This document shows positions 55,871-64,000 of a stretch of DNA of 64,000 bases, piece by piece; the first letter of the stretch is position 1; every line of letters begins with the position of its first letter. The DNA is from Heterocephalus glaber (lineage: Eukaryota > Chordata > Mammalia > Rodentia > Bathyergidae). The DNA is taken from positions 1,117,433 through 1,181,432 of the forward strand of contig NW_004624805.1 in assembly GCF_000247695.1 (NCBI RefSeq), in the 5' to 3' direction. The notes under the pieces were generated by a model. The model made no database searches. It was not told the origin of the DNA and saw only the letters and a program-made list of their open reading frames with translations. Position numbers and translations under genes: made by a program.

Positions 55871-58440
55871 GGATGAAGAGACACTCCGCAGGGGGTCAGC
55901 AGGCCCGTGTGGCTTGGTGTGGTAGCAAGAAAGGGCAGTGAATCAACGGTAATCCCCTGCATAAACTGTGTCCCCTCGCACTTCTGTGTTGAGACTCAAA
56001 CCTCAAATGTCCTTACAATAGCAGAAATTTGGACATAGCCATGGAAAGAAAAAAGATGTGAAGACACAGGCAGTCTGAGATGCTCATCTGCCTCTCGAGT
56101 ACAAAGGCCTCGAGCAGATTCTTCCGCACGGTTCTCAAAGAGCCAACCTCTGACCCTGAGTTTGGGCACCCAGCCTGCAGGACTGTGAGGCTCTGGGTAT
56201 CTGTGGCTTAGTCCCAGTCTGTGAGATGGATCACCACAGCCCAGCTGTAGCATGCAGGGCTGGGGTGCTCGTGCCATAAGCAGAGAGTGCCATCCACGCT
56301 GGGGGAGACAGCAGGCTGTGCCATGTGGGCAGTAACTGACACCAGGGAGGGACCTCAGGCCAGTGTGCTGAGAGGTGAAGCCGAGAGCCCGGTAAGCTGG
56401 CTGCCTTCCTCACTAAACCAGCAAATGCGGCTTTATGTATGTTGTTTCAGGACGCTGGCGGTAGGACTTAGCAAGACAGGCATGTGCAGCATGACCAATG
56501 AAGTGACCAACTCCCAAGGGCTCAGGAGCTGCCCAGTTGCGATGGGGCAGAGCACACTCAAAGACTCCAGCTCACTTGCAGCCTCGGAGACAGTATCTGG
56601 AACCTAAACACCCAACTGCTAATTGATGGCGAGAGATGGACCTGGCAGGGCAGATGCATGAGCCTGTCTGACCAGCTCCTTCGTCCCTGACGGAAGAGCT
56701 CCACAGGGACCCAGCAGAACCCTCAGAAGGTGTGGCGTGCACCTGGAATTGGAGCGAGGGAGTAGTTTAATGATTTCAGTTGGTAATGAGATCAGACTCC
56801 AATGGCCTGGTGTGCTGCTCCCCACAGCTGGGAGGCAGTTGGTTACCAAGGGGCTGTACACCCATCTGTCCCCATCAGCAACAGCTGATGTCCCTGCCCT
56901 GCACAGTGCATGCAAGGCATTGCCAACTTCAGCTCTGGGACTTCCACTGAGCTGCCGTGGAAAGCCTGTCCTCTTAAATGAAGGCTTGGGTTGCTGTTGG
57001 AATATTCCTAACTTTGACCAGATGAAAGACCCACCTTGCAATCCTAAGATCCATCCCTCATTTCTGTATTCTTGGCCATGGGGAAGAAAATGATGATGCA
57101 GATGGGCCCTCATTGTAGTTCTTTTCAAAGTTCTTAAACACAAATTTAATATTTTCAATAATGATTTTGGTAGTGGGTTTTTTTAGGCTAAATGTTTTGC
57201 AGTGCTTTGTTTAGATGGTGATTGGTGAAATATTATCACCTTCCACTGCTTTATTTTTACCCTTTCCTATCCCCTGATGGGGATGAGTTTGCGTCCAGGA
57301 CAGATGACAGGCGTCCTGATGGAGGAGGCCGTGCACACTCACTTACGCCTTCCATTTCCTTCCTAGGAGGCCTTGAAGCAAGGCTGGCCCTGGGAGAAAA
57401 CATTCTGCTGAGCGGGCCGAGGAGGTGGGGCCAGAGAGGGCTCCCTCTTGGGGGAAGTGGGAGTCACTAGGCAGAAGAGCTCAGCAGGTCATCCATTCAG
57501 AGCGCCTGCAGTCGCAAATAGCCGGAAGGGCACAGGCAGGCACCAAGAAAGCAGGGGTAGTGCTTATTTTCGCAAGGTGCCTGCGCTTTCCTGCGCTGTG
57601 TCCTGGCCTAATTCTGCAGGGGCCAGGGTAGCACAAGTTGAGTGGGAAAAGTTGTATGTAATAAGATTTCCACTCTGAATGTCTTATAAAAAGAAGCTCC
57701 TAACTTCTAAGTACCTGCTCTTACCCTAAATTTAGGATGTCCCCGGTCCCGGGTGACCTAGCCTTCCCCCGGTTCTCCTGCCCCCCAAAGATGATTCTGA
57801 CAGCTCGGCTACTGGACAGCCACCATTGCCTTTTCTAGGAGCTCACCAGCGAGCAAGGCTGAGCTACGCATTCTGCATGCCAGGAAGCACCTCTGCTGCC
57901 AAGTTCAAATCTGCGCTCACACTGAGTAATGAGACCTTGCGAGCTTTGTTGGTAATTATTCGGCACTGCAATAAAGAACCCAAACACACATGAGTTTCAA
58001 ATGACTTCACCGCTGATTTATATGCACAAAGAATAATTAGCATCATGTAATTTTCCTTGCCAGACTGTCTCATTTGAATATCGAAAGGTGTCATTTTAAA
58101 ATAATTTCATACTTGGTTGATGAACTAAAACTGAGACATCGGACGCACACGGTGTGTTGTGTGGCGGGCAGGCGAGTGAGCAGCCCTCTCCCGGGGGGCA
58201 GGGACAGCAAAACTCATGGAGTGAAGATCACCTGCCTCCAAGAGGAGCCCCTTAGGCCTGTGATCTGGGAAAATAAGCCTGGGTCTCACGACTCAGTCGG
58301 TAACAACTGTGGCCCCTCCGCGGACACAGACTGGGATCAGAAACAAAACCGCTGAAATGACAATTCCATGAATTACCATATACAGAATAGGCAGAGTTCT
58401 GATACTAGAAGTCCAGTGAACATTTTTAGTGTTGTTGGGT
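55871..58440. other. Unassigned; long open frames on both strands near 56.6-57.2 kb
   Basis: 56619-57158 is open for 179 codons on the minus strand and 56737-57093 for 118 codons on the plus strand. Neither shows a domain, signal peptide or splice frame that I recognise. The rest has no supported feature. Confidence 0.4.
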
Positions 58441-58506
58441 TTTGTTTTGTTTTTGCAGTACTGGGAATTGAACCCAGGGCCTCTGCATTGAACTGCATCC
58501 CCATCT
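58441..58506 (-). mobile_element. Older ID-like SINE, antisense, partial
   Basis: TTTGCAGTACTGGGAATTGA, ACCCAGGGCCTCTGCATTGA and CTGCATCCCCATCTC. The next ID begins immediately after. Confidence 0.7.
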
Positions 58507-58590
58507 CTTTTTTTTTGGTACCTGGGATTGAACTCGGGACCATGCGCTTGCCAGGCAGGCAGAGGAACCACTGAGGTAAATCCCCGGCCC
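58507..58590 (-). mobile_element. ID SINE (young type), antisense, inserted beside an older ID
   Basis: TTTTTTTTTGGTACCTGGGA, TTGAACTCGGGACCATGCGC, CAGGCAGGCAGAGGAACCAC and TGAGGTAAATCCCCGGCCC. Confidence 0.92.
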
Positions 58591-58594
58591 TTTT

Positions 58595-58700
58595 TATTCT
58601 TTATTTGGAGAAGAATCCCACTAAGTCAGCGAGTGGCCCAAGGGACTCAAACTTATGATCCTCCCGCCTCAGCCTCCCAGGATTACAGTGTGCACCAGCA
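58595..58700 (-). mobile_element. B1-like SINE, antisense, diverged
   Basis: GTGGCCCAAGGGACTCAAAC, TTATGATCCTCCCGCCTCAG and CCTCCCAGGATTACAGTGTG. Confidence 0.75.
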
Positions 58701-60414
58701 ACCCGGCTGGATTCAGTTTTGAAGAGAGGGAAGTGTTGCAATTCCTCTCCAAGGTCGGCCCTAACTCACTGGGGCGAGTGAGCTTGAACTCAGTGCACCA
58801 CCCCACTCCGGGGCTGCATCCCCACAGTTCTGCAGGAGGCAGAACCGGCCTCCTTCCCCCAGGGGCCGCTGTGGGCTCTGCTCCTTGAGCCTCTGACCCC
58901 TGGGAAAGGCAGTCCCCGAGCCCTGCGCCCACCTGTCCTCACCACTGGGCTGATCCATCCTCCTGTGGCCGGCAGTGCCGGCCCTGCTGTGACTACCCTG
59001 CCAGGGAACCTGGGGTCCTCCCTGCCCCCTGCACCCCAGTCTTGCAGTGTCTGCTGCCTGACCCCTGGATGTCTCCCTGTTCCTTGCCTGGCTCATAAGG
59101 ACATTACTCCCCAGGGCCAGCTGACCCGACTTCCACAGGGGGGGTGGCAGTCAGCTCACAAGACTCGCAAAAGCAGAGGCAATCCAAGCCTTCTTCCCTC
59201 CAAGAGGAAAAGGGAGTGGCTTGCTCAGGACAGGGAGGCTCCCCGACCCTGACGCCTGCAGCCAGAAAGCAAGGATGGCCCCAGCAGGGACCCCTGTGAC
59301 CAGGTTCTGGAGAAGCGTGAAGTGGTTCATTTCACAGTACACTTTCCTTGTTCTTTGGGAGAACTGGGTGAATTTACTGACTGATCAGTTAACATCAGTC
59401 TTCACTCATGTTTGTACTGTTCTTTCAAGCTTTCTTCAAGATCTGCAAATAGAACCCTAAGAAAAGCTTTCCCCATGAGTGGAAGAAACAGCTGAACACC
59501 TTGACATAGTATTCTGCAGGGAAGTTTGTCATTACATTCAATTTTATCACGTTTGCTTTTTGCCTCCCACTAGCTTAATATTCTTTCCTCTTCTCAAAGT
59601 GGGAAAGCTCAAAAGCTATAAAAACACTTTGTTACTTTTAGTTTATAAGTTTAAAAATTACAGTAAAAAAGGAAAGCTATTCTTTAGTGCTCTAGCAGAG
59701 ATTAGGCATTCTGTACTCCTACTAATTATATTCTGGTGTTAAATTAACTTTTTAAGAATCCCCTGCAATTCACAGAGCAGACAGCACCAAAACCAAATTG
59801 CACATGTTATTTCATTTTTTATGAGTAAGAAATATTGAGCCCTTTCAAAGCAGAGTGGTACGTATTGACGGCTTTAATTATTTTAGGGCCTGGCTTGTTT
59901 TTTGCTTAAGTGTACACATGGAATTTAAAATAACTTTTGCTCCCCTGGAATGTATTTGTTTTCCGTGACTTTTCCATTAATGTCAGGACAATGGCTTCTG
60001 TAGCTGGGGGCCTCTACATTTTTCCTCCTGAACTGGCTGCTGCCATGCCATTTCAACAGTCCAGCTGTTGGCATTTTAAAATTTCATGTTTTATCTTTAA
60101 TTTGATTAACCTAGTTCATCATGCTTGCTCTAATTCCAAGAATAAAATGGGACAATGTGCTTTTATTTGTATATACCTGTTAGTTTTATCAGTGTAATTC
60201 ATGCTTACAGATTATGATGTTAAAGTGTGAATTAGCAAGGGAGACAAATTTAGCTTTTTGTTTATATGTAGGCACAATACAAAGTAGGTTTTTAAAATCC
60301 CAGTTGGTTTCCTTTCTAGTTTTTGTTCTGCCCCTCTGGTACCACTGATGGGAGGCTTCTAGGCACATGGGAAGTATGCCACATTCAAGGTTTGGAAATA
60401 GTGGAAGTGTGGCC
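58701..60414. other. Unassigned; GC-rich then AT-rich
   Basis: 58780-59290 is GC-rich with overlapping frames on both strands. 59300-60400 is AT-rich. No supported gene. Confidence 0.5.
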
Positions 60415-60565
60415 TCGGAACTCATGTGCTATGTTTGGTCACCAATGTGGTGATGTTAAGAAGTGGTAGGGCTTTTAAGAGACAGGGCTGGCGGGACCTC
60501 TTTAGGTCACTGGGGGAAGTGCCCTCAGAAAAGGTCATCTTGCTTCTCAGGAGACCCTTGTTAGC
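60415..60565 (+). mobile_element. MST/THE1-like LTR, left part of a split copy
   Basis: TTTGGTCACCAATGTGGTGA, TGTTAAGAAGTGGTAGGGCT, TAGGTCACTGGGGGAAGTGC and GGAGACCCTTGTTAGC are the 5' half of a sense MaLR LTR. The sequence breaks off in GTTAGC, where the consensus continues TCCCAAGACTG. Confidence 0.7.
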
Positions 60566-61050
60566 TGTATTAGTTGGGGCTCTCTGGAGGAACAGAATCA
60601 ATATAAAATATGTGTATAATTACCCAGAGGGATATATGGAATAGTCTTAGGAGGCAGAAGAATCCCAGTGCCCATCTGCAGGATCAGAGACAGAGGAATC
60701 CCAGTGGTGGCCTGCCCACTAGGGAGCCAGGGGTTCCAGTACCAGTTAAAGGCTGAAGGCCTGAGAGCTCACTGTGGAGTCAGCAGTGCAAGGCTGCATT
60801 GGAAGGCTAAAGAAACGGAGACTGATACCAAAGGCAACGGTGAGGACAGAGCTCGTCCATAAAAAAGGGGGGACCCTTTCATCTTTCCTTTTTTATTCCA
60901 TCCACATTGGTTGGTGCCACCCATATCTGGGGTGGGTCTTCTCCCCCCAGTTCGAGGCCTACATGTCCGTCATCCACAGACACACCCAGTACTTACTGCC
61001 AAGCTAGGCAGTGATCAAGTAAAGTTCACACTGCATGATTGGTGATCACA
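60566..61050. mobile_element. LTR (family B) inserted into the MST-like LTR
   Basis: Begins TGTATTAGTTGGGGCTCTCT, then GGAGGAACAGAATCAATATA, TATTCCATCCACATTGGTTG and GGGTGGGTCTTCTCCCCCC, and ends GTTCACACTGCATGATTGGT up to ATCACA. The second copy of the family seen at 11546-12175. Confidence 0.65.
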
Positions 61051-61310
61051 GCTCCCAAGACTGACTGCTACGGAAGGACGACCCTGGCCCTCCTTCTCTC
61101 GGACTCCCTGTCTTTCCATGTGCCTACCCTTACCATGATGCCAGCCCCCCTAATGTGATCAGCCAGGAAGGTCCTTGCCAGAGCCAGGCCATGCTGTTTG
61201 GGCTTCCAGCCTTTGAAACTGTGAGCTAAGTAAATCTCACTTCTTTCCAAGTCCCCAGCCTCAGGTATTTCGTTATAGCAATAGGAAATGGATGAATATA
61301 CAAGGTTATC
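61051..61310 (+). mobile_element. MST/THE1-like LTR, right part of the split copy
   Basis: Resumes GCTCCCAAGACTGACTGCTA and continues CCATGTGCCTACCCTTACCA, CTTTGAAACTGTGAGCTAAG, CAGCCTCAGGTATTTCGTTA. With 60415-60565 it rebuilds one LTR with no obvious loss at the junction. Confidence 0.7.
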
Positions 61311-61539
61311 AGTGGACAGAGGAACCCTGAAAATTCTAAAACAAAGAAGTATTGGTTGAGGATCTAAAGTTTTTCCCTGAAAAAAACAGTAATTTTTAGA
61401 AAAATAAGATAGGTATAGATATATATGAAAATAATTAATGATGTAAAGATCATGTATATTAAGTACTAATTTATACATATTCTGGGTTCCAATGCAATAG
61501 ATGATAAGATCTTAAAGCTCCCAGGTCCCTTCAGACACA

Positions 61540-61695
61540 CTTAACTCCATTCTCCTAGTCTCCCTTGAGGAAACGGAGGTTTGGAAAGGTTAAGTGCACT
61601 GTCTACAGTCACTCAGCTTGCACGCAGAAGAGTCAAAGCTAGACGCAGTGCTAACTAACTCAAGCTGAGCACTCCATGCACCATGCTGCCCAGAC
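61540..61695 (-). repeat. MIR SINE, antisense
   Basis: TTGAGGAAACGGAGGTTTGG, AAAGGTTAAGTGCACTGTCT, ACAGTCACTCAGCTTGCACG and AGAGTCAAAGCTAGACGCAG in antisense order. Confidence 0.8.
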
Positions 61696-61729
61696 GTGGA
61701 GCTTGAGTTACCCTTGAAGAGCCACATTC

Positions 61730-61920
61730 AGGGCCTGCAGGTAGAGCCCTGCAGGCGACACCCTGCGCATCTCCGGTGGGTGCCCGACCCCAGGCTCTGA
61801 CGGCCGCCGTCTGAGGAAGGCGCTCGCACCAGGCGGGATGTGCACAGCAGACGTGAAATGCGGCTGTGCTCCCTCGGCCCCTCCCCGAGCACAGTTCCGT
61901 TCGCAGAAACAGTCCAGGAT
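61730..61920. promoter_or_regulatory. Short CpG-dense patch
   Basis: About 16 CpG in 190 bases by hand count, in surroundings with few. Too short for a standard CpG island and without an adjacent exon that I can support. It may be a GC-rich remnant. Confidence 0.2.
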
Positions 61921-61979
61921 GTCCAGTGTGGAGAGCAGCGGAGCCGAACTTGTGACTGGCACCCCAGGCACTGCGTGAT

Positions 61980-62080
61980 TTGCAGTATCAGGAGTGCAGA
62001 TCCGTTTTTCCATTACAGATGAAATAAGACCAGTGATTCGAGGCACTCAGAGCAAATGTGATACAGCTCTCTTCTCTGAC
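61980..62080 (-). repeat. MIR-like fragment, antisense
   Basis: TTTTTCCATTACAGATGAAA, TAAGACCAGTGATTCGAGGC and ACTCAGAGCAAATGTGATAC keep antisense MIR order loosely. Confidence 0.4.
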
Positions 62081-63094
62081 ACGGCAGGGAGGTGGCAGTC
62101 GTGCGGGTGGGCGGGGGACAGCTGGGGATCTTCTCCCTCCCGTGGCAGAAGCAAAAGTGCAGAGAGGCAACAAAGACAGCAGCCTGCCTTCTCCACAGTC
62201 CTAACCTCCGGCCCCTTCCTCCCCGTGCTCTTCGGGTTGTGGCCACCGAGAGCAGCCCCTGCGTGGGAAATCCGTAGGGCAGGGGAGGGGCATGGGAGCT
62301 GAGCGCCGGTTTGGAGCTGTCCTGGCCCTCCTTTTTCAGCCCAAAGACTGATTGGAAACTTCAGAAAGGATGTCTATCCACACTGCAGACATTATTGTGA
62401 AGCTGGGCGGCTTCATTAGGCCACCATTATTCCCCACAGAGAGATGGCTGGGCAGACTTCAGTGAGCTCAGGCTGGGCTTGACCTTCAACTCGAAGTCTC
62501 TCTCAGAACGGGCCCTCTATCACTTCCATCAGGAAAGTGTTTATAATGGGCTATAATATGTGACAGTTTTTCAAGTCACTTCATTGGAATCATTCGTAAG
62601 AGTTTTACTTAGTTGTTAAATCGCCAGCCCCAAACCACTTGTGGTCTTTGGAACTCTGTAATTCCTCAGGAGTCAGCCTGGACTGTAGGAGACACTCAGG
62701 GGTCAAAGCTGCACAAGGACACAAGATAAGTAAAATACAAGCTCTGCCTCGTAAGATCTTATCATGGCAAGAGGGGTCAAGGAGTCTAAGGGAAGTAGTA
62801 ACCATATTGGGAGCAGGACAGGAACCCAGTTCTTCTAAACTAAAATCCAATGTACTTTTCTCTATAGACTTCCGAAACTGCAAATAAACAAGACCGAACA
62901 TGAGTACAGAGCTGATCTAGCCACTTGTGCATGCTTAGCGCTTCCCACTGAGGCTGGCTCAGAATGGGCGTTCCTAAATGACGGGTAAGAACGGTACATT
63001 TGAATATGAGTAAATACAGATACAGCAGGATATCCCAAGGCATGTCCAGGGCCTAATTCCAGGATACCTAGAATTCAGGGCTACCTAATTCATT
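62081..63094. other. Unassigned sequence
   Basis: No supported gene or repeat. Confidence 0.5.
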
Positions 63095-63350
63095 TGAAAG
63101 AGTGGTTTGTCCGTCCATCTGGAAGTGGAATTTATGTCTCACAGTTCTGTAAGCCGGGAAGCCCAAGATCAAGGACCAACAGGTCTGCATCTGGTGAAGG
63201 CTCGCTCATTCCCTGGCTCATTGGTGGCGTCTGGCTGCATCTTCACATAGTGGAAGAAACAAAAGATCTCTGATCACCTAACCGCCTCCGACGGCCCTCC
63301 CTCCTAATGAATATTGCCACTTTGCCCATCGGGATTTCAACACAAACACT
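63095..63350 (-). mobile_element. MLT1-like LTR, antisense, partial
   Basis: TCTCACAGTTCTGTAAGCCG, GGAAGCCCAAGATCAAGGAC, TGGCTGCATCTTCACATAGT, CCCTCCCTCCTAATGAATAT and ATCGGGATTTCAACACAAAC. Confidence 0.7.
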
Positions 63351-63354
63351 GAGA

Positions 63355-63450
63355 TGATAGCAGGCTGTAACAGATTCCCACAAGTGTGGTGGCTTAAAAT
63401 GACAGGAACATGAAGTGAAGGTGTCTGCACAGCTAGTTCCTCCTGCAGTG
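63355..63450 (-). mobile_element. Start of another MLT1-like LTR, antisense, decayed
   Basis: GCAGGCTGTAACAGATTCCC followed by ACAAGTGTGGTGGCTTAAAA is the usual antisense start of an MLT1 LTR. It follows the previous LTR in the same orientation. Confidence 0.5.
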
Positions 63451-64000
63451 CCTGGGAAGGGCCCTTCCTCTCCCCAGCAGTGAGCTTCGGCCTTTGGGCT
63501 CTTGGACTGAGTGGTAAAGGGCTTCGTACCGGCCTTCTGCCTGGTGCCCACGGTGAGTCTTGTGCGTGGCAGTGAGTGGGTGAGTGCGTGAATGAAGTCC
63601 TCCACTGTGGACCTCACATCCTGTACCTGGGACCTGGGACCTGGGCAAGGGGAGCAGTGGGCAGCCCGACCACTGCTTGCTCCTGTTACAGCTGGAACTG
63701 AGCCCTGGCCTCTGCTTCCAACACAGCAGCTGATAGTGAAGTGACACTTCATCCTGTTACATCAAGGTGAGGTTTATACCGCCTTGAGGGCTCCTTATCC
63801 AAATGCCAAGTGTTTGGGATTTCAGGGATTGCTTGTTTGTTTTGGATTTTGGAATACTTGCACATACAAGATATGATCACAAATACAGTAAGTGTGTGCA
63901 GTTGTTTAAAAAGTATTATCATGAAAGACATTGCCATTAATTCCCCTCAGGACACACCCCCTGACTTCAAACACTATCCCACATTCTTGCCACTCGCTGA
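63451..64000. other. Unassigned sequence to the window end
   Basis: A small triplicated word, ACCTGGG, lies at about 63625-63645. Minus-strand frames to 169 codons (63243-63752) start inside the LTR and have no recognised product. Confidence 0.45.

Noticed and set aside
55405..55962. 185-codon minus-strand frame, the longest in the window
   Set aside because: It overlies an ancient interspersed repeat and has no domain, start context or splice site.

Overview
This window is mammalian nuclear DNA and reads as a repeat-rich intergenic or intronic stretch. I find no complete protein-coding gene, no tRNA or rRNA gene, no CRISPR array, no prokaryotic or plasmid feature, and no coherent undescribed system. 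Most open frames are short, overlap on both strands, and fall inside repeats or GC-rich DNA.

The SINEs point to a rodent. There are about a dozen ID-type (tRNA-derived) elements, several B1-like (7SL-derived) elements and one B1-ID composite. The younger ID copies carry a distinctive CCGCC-type segment after the A box. From memory this is unlike the squirrel or kangaroo-rat ID consensus, and a beaver-like, slowly evolving rodent seems possible; the species call is tentative. Old mammalian repeats (MIR, L2, old L1, MaLR-type LTRs, a hAT remnant) are still readable by eye, which suggests a slow substitution rate.

Layout. 1-5 kb: an L1 3' end, MIRs, a MaLR LTR, a CAG repeat and an ID. 5-13 kb: solo LTRs, a CpG-dense patch near 10.5 kb, and an LTR split by a second LTR (11.5-12.5 kb). 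13-21 kb: SINEs, a tailless 41-bp ID fragment in a perfect 15-bp duplication (15.3 kb), a solo LTR and a CpG-island-like block (18.5-19.4 kb). 21-26 kb: antisense old L1 fragments, one interrupted by an ID and ended by an LTR. 26-31 kb: a possible terminal coding exon on the minus strand (28.6 kb), a well-framed ID and an RPS25 processed pseudogene (30.2-30.7 kb). 31-39 kb: LTRs, a GA repeat, a 400-bp minisatellite (36.1-36.5 kb), a 5'-truncated young L1 in a perfect 14-bp duplication (38.0-38.3 kb) and old L1. 41-46 kb: B1 and ID elements, an unidentified processed pseudogene (42.2-42.6 kb) and microsatellites. 47-54 kb: a hAT remnant, an LTR and a MIR split by a retrocopied 3' UTR (53.1-53.6 kb). 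54-64 kb: mostly unassigned DNA, SINEs, a second nested LTR pair (60.4-61.3 kb), a CpG-dense patch and MLT1-like LTRs.

Nothing here forms a pathway. The useful content is the insertion history and three candidates for function: the 28.6 kb exon and the CpG-dense blocks at 18.5-19.4 kb and 10.5 kb. All repeat family names come from recalled consensus sequences, and boundaries are accurate to roughly 10-30 bases unless a target-site duplication fixes them.
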